Origin: Jaminaea rosea
Lineage: Eukaryota > Basidiomycota > Exobasidiomycetes > Microstromatales
NCBI RefSeq assembly: GCF_003144245.1
Contig: NW_020289975.1
Location: 2,685,496-2,749,495 of the forward strand
DNA: 64,000 nt
Reading direction: 5' to 3'
The translations under genes were made by a program, and so were the position numbers. The first letter of the stretch is position 1, and the number at the start of each line of letters is the position of its first letter. The notes beneath the pieces are model-generated. The model was not told the DNA's origin. It saw nothing but the letters and a program-made list of their open reading frames with translations, and did not search any database. Shown here piece after piece: positions 9,182 through 20,400 of the stretch.

Positions 9182-11534
9182 TTAGTCGACCAACGATACG
9201 CGAACATTGCCCACTCTACTCGGTCTGTTGAGCCTTGCTCGGCTTTTGCGCCGTGCGACTACGTCAATCTGCGCCGCTGTCAACCGAGGTCGCGACGGTC
9301 GATCAGCGACGCTGCTGTTGGAGCTCGAAGGGGCGCTGCCCTCGTTTCCCCCGCTCTCCGCCGCATCAATGAGACTCTGCGATGTGGGATCGATGTATCG
9401 CTCGTAGCGATAGGGCGGTGATGCGCGCGATGTTGTTGGCGTAGCAGATACTGTCGATGCTGACGATGGCCGTGAAGAGGTCTTGGCATCCCGTGACCGT
9501 TGTACTTGCTCCCTTTTTGCCCCCTTGCCCTGTGCCACTGAGCTACCGCTGAGCCTGCCGGCCGAGTCCTCCTCCTCCTCTTCTGCCCATGCATTGAGCC
9601 AAGCACCACGCCCACCCCTGCTCCACACCTTGACGTCTCCCTTCCCACTGGCCGCATCTGCGTCGATGAGTGCGAAGCGTATTGAGCCGCCTGGTGAGAG
9701 GAACATGACTTCCAGTAGCAGCGACTCGAGAATGCCGCGCAGCCCACGAGCACCAGTAGCCGTGGTCGTGGACGCAGAACCTACGCTAGCGGCGCTTGCG
9801 TCCACATTGCCCGTCGCAGTCTCCTCGCGCTGCTCCCCATGCATGGCCGTCTTTGCAATTTCTCTCAGCCCCTTCTTGGTGACCTTGAGCTCGACGCCAC
9901 TCAGCGCCAACAGGCACCGGTACTGCTCGACCAAGCTGTTTCTTGGCTCGATGAGGATGCGTACCATCTCGTCTTCACTGAGGGGGAGCAGAGGGCAGAT
10001 GGAAGGGACGCGACCCAAAAATTCGGGGATGAGGCCGTACGAGAGGAGGTCGGCCTCGGCGAGGTGACGCGACAAGAGTGTCGACGTCGACGTGCTTGCG
10101 TCGACGCTGCTACCGAGACGCTGTCGGATAAGGTCTTCGATACCGACAAAGGCGCCGGAGAGGACAAAGAGGACGGAGGAGGTGTCGAGATTGTACGTTG
10201 TTGGCTGGCCGCTGCTCATCGGAGAGTTGATACTTGACTCAGATGATGAGCTTGATCCGCCGGCCACGCCTGCTTCCGCTGCGCTGCGTCCCTTGCCCTT
10301 GCTGGGCGAGCTAGACGGAGGCGATGATTTGAGGGAGCTGGAACCCGGGCGTGGGGCTGGACCTTGGACTTGTAGGATGCAGCCCTCGAGGATACGTAGG
10401 AGCGCCTGCTGCACTGCTTCGCCACCGATGTCGCGTCCTCCACCTCCAGAAGCCGCAGTGCCTCCGCCGCCGGCGCCACTCCCTGCTCGCCTGGCTGCCA
10501 GCTTGTCTACCTCGTCGATGTAGACTATGCCTCGTTGCGCCATCTTGACGACATCTGACTCCTCAACGGTGATCCCCGTCTCCGATGCCTCTTGCTCGCA
10601 GATGCGTCGAGCCTCGGCAATAAGCCTGCGGCCAATGACATCGACGTCTTCACCGACGTAGCCGCTGGCTGTGAGCGGAGTGGCGTCAATGGAGATGAAT
10701 GGGACTCGGAGTGTCGAGGCAAGGGTCGAGACCAGAAGTGTTTTGTCTACGCCCGAAGGTCCAAGAAGGAGCAGATTCGACTTCGAGTGACGAGGGGGAA
10801 GAGCGGCCGAGGAGTGGGATCGAGGATGGGGACGTAAGAGGCGAATCGGTGATGAGGCCGCATCTCCATCGTCGTTGTCTCTCTCTGCGCGGCCTCTTGA
10901 TCGAGTCTCCGTCTTTTCCGCTCTCGAATGAGCATGGCGTGATTCTTCTTGCGGGGTGACACTGTTGCAAGTGCTAGAGCTACTGCGTGGGAAGCGAGGA
11001 TGTGATGGCGAAAAGTAGGTGCTGGGCAGGGCTTCGCCGCCTGAGACAAAGGGTAAGCTTGCGGCGCTGGCTTAAGGAAATCGCGGCGCTCAGCTCACTT
11101 TTTTCTTCTATGCGTGGAGCACTGCGCTGCTCCCTCGAATGCTGATCTCGATGCCTGCTGTGTGACGCATGCTGCGTACCAGCTTCAAAGTCACCTGCTT
11201 GGTCGTTCTCCTCGTTGCTCAGAACCCGGACGTAATGGTTGAAGAGCGCGACCGCGAGGTATTTCTTGGCACGCTCTTGCCCAATTACATGGTCGTCGAG
11301 GTGAGCTACGAGCTGTCGCGGTGCTGGAAGGCCAAAGGGCACCAGTGAGGTGCGTGCAGCCGCTGGCTTGCGAAGCGGCTCGACGTCGTCCAGCCAATTG
11401 TCAGCACGACGCTGCGCAGCTGGAGCCTTCTGAGTGCGCGTGTGGGCGTATCGATGGACGATCGATGGCGATGAAGCTGGCCTGCACCGCATGGCTACAG
11501 CCAAGCTTCTTGATGCGATCATCTTGGCGGCCAT
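9182..11534 (-). CDS. MCX1: Mitochondrial ClpX-like AAA+ ATPase (2 exons), altered Walker A
   Basis: Exons are 11534-11180 and 11040-9182, giving 737 residues. A basic, acid-free leader ([18 protein letters not shown]) fits a mitochondrial presequence. The ClpX core follows: [20 protein letters not shown], then after a Ser/Arg-rich insert LLLLG and the P-loop, the pore loop GYVGED, Walker [11 protein letters not shown] (residues 290-299), the GAFVG sensor region, LIPEFLGR with the arginine finger, and sensor 2 GARGLR. The P-loop reads GPSGVDKT, with Asp217 where ClpX normally has Gly before the Lys. No N-terminal zinc domain and no IGF-type ClpP-docking loop is visible, which fits the ClpP-independent Mcx1 branch that acts as an unfoldase, for example in haem synthesis. 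The last 120 residues are Ser/Arg-rich. Confidence 0.85.
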
Positions 11535-11771
11535 CCAGGGGATGATGGATTGAAGTGCAATCAGAGGCTCGGATTCCACCTCGAGGGCTACTGAGTCCGT
11601 GCGCCGTGCGCCGTGCGTCGTGCCGTGTCTCCGGCGGGTTGCAGCGGAACTGACGCGGCAAAAAGCCATCGTTGGCAAACGACATTTGGCGCTTTTGTAG
11701 CTTTGCCTTCTAGGACTTCACCCATGCCAGGTATGACCTGAGCGCTCTCCAGAAGCTCATCAACTGGAGCA

Positions 11772-13769
11772 ATGGCTTATTTCGTCCGCGATCAGCCCTC
11801 GCATCACTCTTCTCCTCTCCATCCGCCAGCATACATTCCCTCCTCGTCGTCGTCTTCGTCCTCTTTTGTCCTCGTCGACGTGCCACTGCGCTATCCCCTC
11901 TTTGGCTGCTTGCCTTGGCCCGCAACCCTACAAGATCAGATATCTATCAGCATCGCACTCATAGCTGTAAGCACGCTCGTCATGGTCGCTGTAACCGGCC
12001 TCCGATCAGGTGCATACGATCTTCTTTGGAGGTTCGGAAGACAGGAAGGGGAGAGCAATGAAGCCGGTTCATCGAATGGGTCCTGTCGACGTCGAAGAGC
12101 AGCACATACACACGAGCCCGACACAACGTCAGGTGGTGATTGGTATCCTGGCCTAGTCAACACGGGCAACACCTGCTTCTTCAATAGCGTCTTGCAGTCA
12201 CTCGCATCGCTGCCGTCGTTTGGAGACCACTTGCGCGCTCTGCATTGCAAAGCCGAGCAAGCGGATGTCCCCACGCCCGTCTTGGACGCTCTGCTCGATC
12301 TGATCATCTTGCTCAACACACCAAGTTTCAAGCGGCGGCGAGCTGTACGGCCATACGAGCTCACGCAAGCTCTGTCAAAGCGAAATCCTCAAGGAGGCAG
12401 AGGCGCCCTCCGTAGCCTGGTGACCGCACACCAGCAGCAGGATGCCCACGAGCTGCTTGTCTTGCTACTCGACGCTCTGTCACAGGAGCGAGACGAGGTC
12501 CTCAAGTCGCTCAGTGGGCCGTCTTCTCGCCCTGAGCAGGGAGGCCTGGCAGGCCTGTTAGGACCGACGCTCGATGTAGTCCGCACGCCCGCTGCCGCTC
12601 TGCCGAACCCATTCGACGCTCTCGTTGCGCAGCGCACAGCTTGCCTCACCTGCGGCTACTACGACGTCATTCGCAACTATGCCCAAGAGGAGCTCACACT
12701 CAATGTCCCCTACTCACGGACATGGGGCGGCGTGCGATTGGAGGATTGCCTGGCCGAATGGGCGCAGCTCGAGGGCGTCGAGTGGAGATGCTGGGCATGT
12801 ACGCTGCGCGGCAATGCTGCCAAAGTGGGAGCAGATTTCCAGCGTCTATCGGTGGATGCAACGAGCTCATCGGCCAAGAAGAGGCTCAAAGAGCTGCGAA
12901 AGACGCAAAGTGCGCTTCAGGATGCAATGAAAGAAGGCGCCAGCGAGGAGGATTTTCGCACTCAGCACCCCAATATCAAGCTCGCTGCGGCACTCGGGAC
13001 AGGTAGAGGGCCAACAGCCACTAAGCAGATCGTCTTCTCCCGCCCGCCAGACGTGCTCGCATTGCATCTCAGCCGATCACTTTTCGCCGGCTTCGGAGCA
13101 AGTAAGAACGACACGCGGGTGGCCTTTGGGGAGTGGCTAGACTTGAGCGCCGTTTGCCTCGGCGACGGAGGCGTCGAGAGCCAGCCGGCACGCGGTATGA
13201 ATCAGCTGAGTGGCAGCGACGACGAGGAGGACGAAGGGTGGACCAAGATCGCGGGGCCCCATGCCGCCACAAACGGCAATGGCAACGGGTACAGCAATGG
13301 CAACGGCGGGCCGCACCCGCCGCCGCCGCCGCCATCCTCACCGCCGGTATACCGTCTCTGCTCGGTCGTGTGCCACTATGGCGGGCACTCATTCGGACAC
13401 TATGTTGCCTATCGCCGGGCTCCCACCGCGACGCGCACTCCCGCGACTCTTGATACCTATCTTGATGGGAGTGTCAGCGATGCTTGGCTTCGCATTAGCG
13501 ACGAGTCGGTGCAACAGGTGACAATAAAGGATGTCCTCGCCGAGGGAAAGGGGGCGGTAGTGGTATTCTATGAGCGGGTGGGGAGTGCAACGCACCAAGA
13601 GGCCAGAGATAGGAGCTACCTACCCGGAGGGCCGGCGGGCAAGGTGTTTGCCAATTTGGTCGAAGGCGAGGTGGTGCGTTCAGGCAGGAGACCGCGACAG
13701 GTCGAGCGATGGCAGATCCGATCTTCAACATCGTCAAGAGCGGCGACGCCAAGCGCGACGCTGCCCTGA
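11772..13769 (+). CDS. Membrane-anchored ubiquitin C-terminal hydrolase (USP/UBP family, Ubp1/USP30-like)
   Basis: Single-exon, 665 residues. A hydrophobic helix at about residues 57-77 precedes the catalytic domain, so the enzyme is probably tethered to a membrane with its protease in the cytosol. The Cys box is GLVNTGNTCFFNSVLQSL with catalytic Cys135. The His box near residue 540 is HYGGHSFGHYVAYRR. Two CxxC pairs (CLTCG and CWACT) in the middle form the usual zinc ribbon of the fingers subdomain. Together these define a deubiquitinase that removes ubiquitin from substrate proteins. An N-terminal anchor occurs in yeast Ubp1 and in mitochondrial USP30, and the sequence does not separate the two. 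A poly-Ser tract near the N-terminus and a Gly/Asn/Pro-rich insert before the His box are low-complexity additions. Confidence 0.85.
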   Translation: MAYFVRDQPSHHSSPLHPPAYIPSSSSSSSSFVLVDVPLRYPLFGCLPWPATLQDQISISIALIAVSTLVMVAVTGLRSGAYDLLWRFGRQEGESNEAGSSNGSCRRRRAAHTHEPDTTSGGDWYPGLVNTGNTCFFNSVLQSLASLPSFGDHLRALHCKAEQADVPTPVLDALLDLIILLNTPSFKRRRAVRPYELTQALSKRNPQGGRGALRSLVTAHQQQDAHELLVLLLDALSQERDEVLKSLSGPSSRPEQGGLAGLLGPTLDVVRTPAAALPNPFDALVAQRTACLTCGYYDVIRNYAQEELTLNVPYSRTWGGVRLEDCLAEWAQLEGVEWRCWACTLRGNAAKVGADFQRLSVDATSSSAKKRLKELRKTQSALQDAMKEGASEEDFRTQHPNIKLAAALGTGRGPTATKQIVFSRPPDVLALHLSRSLFAGFGASKNDTRVAFGEWLDLSAVCLGDGGVESQPARGMNQLSGSDDEEDEGWTKIAGPHAATNGNGNGYSNGNGGPHPPPPPPSSPPVYRLCSVVCHYGGHSFGHYVAYRRAPTATRTPATLDTYLDGSVSDAWLRISDESVQQVTIKDVLAEGKGAVVVFYERVGSATHQEARDRSYLPGGPAGKVFANLVEGEVVRSGRRPRQVERWQIRSSTSSRAATPSATLP

Positions 13770-13979
13770 CGTCTCTGTTGCGGCGACACAATGAAAACCT
13801 CTTTATCCTATCGTGATGTACGACGGCTGTAGAACACGATTCACGGCCCGGCAATGGAGATGCGAGCGCACACGACCGTGGGTATGGTCACGCTCGTCGA
13901 CTGTCGCTACAGCCTTATCTTCCAGCTACCTCGTCTCCTCTTGTCATCTAACCCCACCTTCGCACCATTTGCCTCGCGC

Positions 13980-16847
13980 ATGATGGCAGGCTCGTCGACC
14001 ACACCCTCTGCGCACGTCCTCTTGAACCAAGATTCGAGGCCCACAGACACCAGACCGAATACGGGAGACATGGCTGCGGAAGATGAGAAGAAGAAAGTAA
14101 CGAAGGGCGATGCCGTTGACGAGGAGCTCGTGCAGGCCAAGCGTGAGGACGCTGATGTTGAGAAGCCCAGCGTCACCTCCGAGGAGCATGCAATGGACGG
14201 CGGGCACTTCGCAAGCAGACCCACACAGTTTGACCGCAATGGCGACCCCATCATCAACACGGGATACGACGTCTCACGCTACCTCATCTCGCTGCGAGAC
14301 GATGGAGATGAGGCGCTCACGCTGCGTTCCTGGGTGCTTGGCATCCTCCTCGGGCTCGCGAATAATCTACTAGGCGTGCGTTAGTTACAGAGCCCTATCA
14401 CGTCCAGTTGTTCACGGACATTTTTGACACCTTCGACACTCCGCGACAGGCACTGTTCAAAGCCAAGCCCACTTCGGCATCATTCACGGACATCTTTAAT
14501 ATGCTGCTGCTCTACATCATGGGCTGCACCTGGGCCTTTGTCCTTCCAACCGCCGAATCGTTCCACCAAGAAGGCAAGGCGTGGGACAATATTCGTCGCG
14601 TCATACGCGTTGTCAACCCGTCCAAGACATTCGGTCTCAAAGAGCACGCCATCTCTCTGATCATCGCCTCAATTGGATTCCTCGGCGGATACGCCGTCGA
14701 CGCCCTCGCCACGGCTAAGCTCTTCTTCAATGCTCACCTCAATCCGGCGACGGTGATCCTCGGGCTTTTCTCACTGTCGACAATTGGCCTGGGCCTCGTT
14801 GGCGTTCTCGCCCCAGCCATTGTCTATCCCAGCGAGCTGGTCTACTGGAATGGCATCCCAACCTGCCACGGGTTCCAGGCCCTTCACTACTCGAAGGGCG
14901 ATCAGGTTGACCGACGGCGCAAGACGTTTGGCTGGTGTCTTCTAGCCGCCTTTACGTGGGAATTCGTCCCTGCCTATATGGCGCCCTGGCTGAACGGTAT
15001 CAGTATCCCCTGCCTGGCGTCCATGCACGCCTCGGAAAACAGGCGCAAGACGATCAGCCGCATCTTTGGAGGAGCTAGCGCAAATCAGGGGCTGGGCCTC
15101 TTCAGCATCTCCCTAGACCCGCAGTACGTGCCATTTTCTACATTCGCGGGCTCGCCGACCAAGTTCCTCATCCCCTACTTCTCCGGCGCAATTCTGGGCG
15201 CGTTCATCCTCATTGCACTCTACCAGACCAACGTGTGGAATGCCAAGGCCTACCCCTTTATGAGCTCAACCCTTTACACGGCCACGGGAGACGCGTGGGA
15301 CCAGAATGCAGTCTTTGATCCGCAATACAGGCTGAACGAGACCGGTCTGGCCGAGCAAGGCCTGCCGCGCATGGCAGTCAGCGAGGCTTTCTCCATCAAG
15401 ACAACTGCTCTCGGCTTAGGCGCTCTCATCGCTCATGTGCTCCTATTCCTGTCCAAGACGGTCATTGAGGACTTTCGCCGCGTCAGGAATGGCTCGCTGG
15501 ACGACCCACACTACCAGGCCATGAAGAAGTACAAGGCCGTACCCCAGAAGGTCTGGCTGCTGTTCATGGCGCTCGGCGTTCCTGCAGCCTTTGTGACCAT
15601 CTACGTAGGGCACACCACCCTTCCTTGGTGGGGATTGGTCGTAGCCTTGGTCTTCGGAGTTTTGATGACGCCCATCTCTCTGAGCATATACGGACGCTTC
15701 GGTTCGGCAGTGCCGACGATGATGATAAGCAAGATGATCTCCGGAGCCTGCCACCCTGATCACCCTGTGGCCAATCTGTGGTTCGCTCTATACTCACACA
15801 ACATCGTTGAAGTGTCGGGTACCGTAGCTGGCTATCTCAAGCTCGGGCAGTATCTCAAGCTGCCCCCGAGGCTGAATTTGGCTGCTCAGCTCACAAGCGT
15901 CCTGCTTGGCGCCTTCACGCAATGGATCATGACAAGCTCCATCATCGATCGGCACGCGGATATCCTACGAGATCCACAAGGTGACGCCTACTGGTTTGGA
16001 GGCTTGTGGCAGGACGCAAACGTGGAAGCGACGGAGTGGAGTATGGCCTCTAGAGTCTTTGCAGTCAGCTCTGGTACCGACTATGAGTGGCTGCCGCTAG
16101 GCATCATGATTGGCGCCTGCTTCCCTCTCGCCCACTGGTTGCTCACCAAGCGCGTCAAATTCATTCGCGACTTGGGTGACTTGATCGTGAGTACGCGGGG
16201 ACGAGGGGGTGCAGAGTGCGTACCCCAACTGCAGCTGCGCGCTCACCCTTCGCCTGTCCCGCAGAACCTGCCGATCTTCCTATATTACCTGGCAACGCTC
16301 AGTGGCGGCGTAAACTCCGCGTTCTTCAGCTCCATGCTCCTAGCTTACGGTAGGTCATCGCCAGCTGCGTCTCTGCGCACGTAGTCTGATCCTCATCCCG
16401 CCCTTCACTCGCAGCCTCTCAACACTGGCTCCGCACTCATCGGCCCAAGTGGTTCATCGAGGTGCGTTGCCCTCAAGTGCCTGGCTCTCGCTCCGAATGC
16501 TGACCCCCGCCGCCTGCCGTACGCAGTTCAACTACCTTATCGCTGCTGGCGTGAGTCAGAGCCTTAAGGACAAGGTGACGTCGTCTTCCCCGACTGACCT
16601 GCCGTACTTTCCCGCGCTCTAGGTCGACGGTGGAGTTGCTATCATGGTCTTCTTGCTGGCCTTTGCGGTTCAAGGCGCAATGGGAGTAGCCCACCCTTTC
16701 CCAACTGTGAGTGCGCTCGCTTCCTCCATTGCACTCGCGTGACTCGGTCCAGCTAATCACCTCTCATGCTCCACTCTTTGCTCAAAGTGGTTTGGCAACC
16801 CTGCCGCACCGGAAGCCCCAGACCACTGCCTGCGTGGGGATGCGTGA
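13980..16847 (+). CDS. Oligopeptide transporter, OPT family (7 exons)
   Basis: Likely exons are 13980-14375, 14450-16186, 16265-16349, 16415-16461, 16527-16550, 16623-16706 and 16788-16847, giving 810 residues in frame. A hydrophilic acidic N-terminus of about 110 residues is followed by LRSWVLGILLGLANNLLG, the first membrane helix of OPT proteins, and then roughly a dozen further hydrophobic helices. The C-terminus reads HRPKWFIEFNYLIAAG, then VDGGVAIMVFLLAFAVQG, then WFGN, as in fungal oligopeptide transporters that import small peptides with protons at the plasma membrane. The second intron is 74 nt if the acceptor at 14449 is used; a closer acceptor at 14407 would give an implausible 32-nt intron. 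The 24-nt exon at 16527 is unusually small. Confidence 0.85.
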
Positions 16848-17454
16848 AGGAGAGGATGAGTTGAATGAGTGCATTACGGCGAGGTGAACCGTACAGTTTC
16901 AGAAGACAACCTTGATCTCCACCGTCTCATCCTCTGCTCTTGCCTGCTTCTCCTTTCTCACCGTCTATCGTTCCGTGCGTTTAAGAGTCCTTTCCCTAGT
17001 GATGTTGGTTGTGTTCGCGGCGCACCATTGAAATCTCCGTTACGCTTTGTTCTTCCTGTGCCTACGGCAAAACATACCGATCCTTCGGTCGAAGAAGTCG
17101 ACGCACTGCAGTGACCGCACGTTACTGCGCATCATCGACCTCTTGTCGCGTAAGGCGTCGAGACGAAATGTCCCTTTCTCAGGAGGGCGAGGTGATGAAG
17201 TTGACGACAAGAAGGAGGTGATGGTTCTGAGCTGGCGAGACGTTGGGAGAGGATGGAAGGATTTCAAAGGGAGAGCGACGCGAGATCCAGTTGTGCAGGC
17301 AGGGCTGGCCGAGCAGCAAGCGAGTCTCGCAGCGGGGGCGAGCAAATCTACCGTCGCAACTGCACCCGAAGCCAGCGCGGAAATACGAATTGCATTCTGA
17401 GATATATGTGAGCTACGACGAAACAGCAGACAGCTCGGCCACTCCCGCCTCACA
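16848..17454. other. Convergent gap with one small doubtful ORF
   Basis: About 600 bases between the OPT transporter and YPP1, which converge. A plus-strand frame with an ATG at 17221 (59 codons, to 17400) reads Ala/Gln-rich, has no family resemblance, and may be chance coding in a 3' region. I cannot support a gene here. Confidence 0.3.
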
Positions 17455-20400
17455 TCAAATCGGCACTGCCCCTTCCATCCCTCTGACGCTTTTGCTCTTC
17501 TCCAGCTCGTAAGCAAATCGCAGCGACTCTCCTGCCCTCTGTCTCCTGCCCGTCTTCATCTGCACCTGACCCAAGAAGAGCCAAGCTTCCGCACAGTCCC
17601 ATCCAGATCCGCTTGTGGTCGTGGCGACGAGAAGGCCCTCAGCAAGGGAGAGAGCGGTAAGGTCGCGCGCTGACTGGCTGGATTGGGCGTCTGCTGAAGA
17701 TTTGAAGGCGTTTTGCTTGCCGCCAACACTGATCCCTTTGGGTTGCGCATCGGCCCCAATGCTGCGGCTGCGCGTCCCATCATCGAGCGGTGTCTGATGC
17801 TGAGGGTGAGGCAGTCCTGTCCCTGCGGCGTTGACCTTTTGCACTTCCTGCGCAGCCAGCAATGCGTCCTCATGCGTGAGGAAGATCCTTGCCAAATGCA
17901 CCGCAGCAGCAACGCTCTCCGCCTCACACGCCAGCGCCTTGTACAACGAGTTGACGGCCAACCGACGATCACCGGACTCTTCACTGAGCAAAGCCAGCTG
18001 AACCCACACGTCTGACCTGCCGGGCGAGACCTTCTCCGCCTCCTGTACCGCGGCTCTCGCCTCATCGATTTTGCCGGCCCGACGGAAGGAGGCGGCAGAC
18101 ATGAGCCAGAGGGAGCAGAGGGTGGTCACCTCGCGTTTGGCTTGGTAGAGACGACGCATGTCTGCTGGTGAAGCGGTACGAGGCTCAGCGGAGGAAAGGA
18201 CTCCGCCGCCCGTGTTGGTTGAGGGGGGCATGACCGCCGGCACGCCATTGGATGAGCCATTCGTGGCCAGGAGATTTCCGCTCTTGGTGCGCTGCATCGC
18301 TGCAGGGCGATTAGCGGCACTCCCACTCAGACCGAGACCGGTAGAGTTGACGTGGTCAGCCGGCAATGCAGTCTTGCCTGGCAGGAGGGGTGCTGCGCCA
18401 CGGCTCGCAGTAGGAGGGACGTGCTGGCTGAGGGTGCGGTGGAAGAATTCAAAAGTCTCCTTCTGCGACTCCAGCGCTACCTCTGCGCCAGCAACGATCT
18501 CCTCAAGCGCATTCTGCGTCATCATGAGGGAGAGGATGGCTTCGGCTCGCTCCGTTGCGCTGGGCGGGTAGTCCACGCTGAGGAGAACGGTGCGGGCGAC
18601 AGGTTTTGATGAGTCGCGACCGTTCGGAGTGGAGAGCGGATTGGGATTCGTTGCCTGCGCATCAGCCTCATCGTCGTCCTCTGCCTCATCGAGGGCCACC
18701 TCTGCCAGCTTGAAGGCCGCCTTGTGGTCCTTTTGCGCCGAGACCAGCAGTACGAGGAGATGCCACGCCTGCACGTCGGCCGGCTCGAGTTCGATAGCCT
18801 TGCGTACCTCGACAATTGCAGGGTTCACCTCTCGCATTTGACCGAGCAGCCTGGCGAGCTGGTAGTGAGCCTCCGAAGAGTGAGGGTCGAGATCAACCGC
18901 CTCCTTTAGCATAGCCAGGGCCTCGTTCTGGAGCACGGGCAGCTTGGCAGCGCTCGGTTGACGAACCGCCAATGCGGCACGAGCCTGCCCGCTGACACGC
19001 AATGCCCGAGCCACCAATTCTCGCTGCGTCTGGCTCCCTGTAGTCAGCTTTTGATACGGGACTAGCGCAAATGCCTTGCGAGCCATCTTGTCCGCTCCCT
19101 CTGCATCGCCGAGATACTTGGCAAGTACGTGAGCGCCGTGCAGGAGCGTCGCAATGAAGGTCTGGTCGTCATCCGCGTCGAGCAGAACCTCTTCGCCAGT
19201 CTCCTTTGCCTTCTTGGAAATACCGCCTTTCCCAGCAGCGGCGCGCTTCTTCTTCTTTTCCTCCTCAGGCTTCTCTTCTTCCTCCTTCTCCTTTTGTTTG
19301 ATCTCCTCTAGGTCATACCCCTCTTCTTCCTGCTTCTTCTCGCGCAACTTGCTCTCCTCCACCAGCGCAGCAGAGCCTGCTGCATCGCCCTCGCGAGCCT
19401 TTTCGACGATGGAGACGTAGAGCTGCAGAGCCTCGCGTGCTTCGTCGTAGGCTTGGGCGGCAGTGAGAAGGGTGAAAAGGTGGCGAGAGATACGCTGAGA
19501 GTGGAATGTGAGCCGGGCTAGCGTGTAAAGGCCGTCGATGACGTCATCTGCGTGCTCCCCGCCAAGTTCCCCATTGAGCTGCCAGCTGCGGACGAGTTCG
19601 TCGGAGAGGAGTAGAGCCGAGACGTTGACCTTGCCTGCACGCGGGAACTCGCTGGAGCGCTGCACTGTGGCAGCAGCGGCGTGAGCGATGGTCTGAACCT
19701 CGTTGGACCATGAGATTGATGCCGGTCTGAGGGAGCGGTGGGCGTGCGGGCGACGCTGCGAAACCGTCCGGGACGTGATCCCCTTGGCGTCGATCCCAAT
19801 TGGCCTCTTGACTGATCCGAACTTCGGTGCTCGCTCGACTTCAAAGTCGCGAATCTTGAGACGGGATGCAACCCCAGCAACTACACTTCGCTGGTAGGCC
19901 TGAGAGCGCCAGTCGTCCGTACTCTTGGCCGGCGGAGAAGGGAGGGGCACATAGTTGCCAGCTTCGACTGCGCGGTTGAGGGTACGCAGGTAGACGCGGC
20001 TGATGGTGGTGCGCTGAGGAAGTCGGAAGTCGGCGGGCCAGCGGGCTACATGGGCTTGGTAGGCGCGCAGGGCGTTGAGACCTAGCGAGGCGTCGCCTTC
20101 CCGTACGCTGAACAAGGCGTTGCGGTACAGAGCCGTCTCCGCCCATCGTTCAATTTCATCTTCCGGCAGACCGGGCAAAGCGCTCGCTCTCTTGCCACCT
20201 CTGACCTCCTCGTGAAGCTCGATGGCGCGGGCATACCCAGCAAAGGCAAACGGGCTGTAGCCTGCGGTGGGTCGCTGCAGGTGGAGTCGCTCGTTTGCCA
20301 GGCCATAGGTGACGAAGCCGAGCAGGAAGAGAGCCGTCTGATATTGCTCGCCTTGCTCTTCTGGTCGCAGTTGCTCGGTGTTGACAGTCTGCAGGAAGCG

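Noticed and set aside
14376-14407. 32-nt intron in the OPT gene
   Set aside because: Too short for a fungal intron; the acceptor at 14449 gives a normal 74-nt intron and a better transporter sequence.
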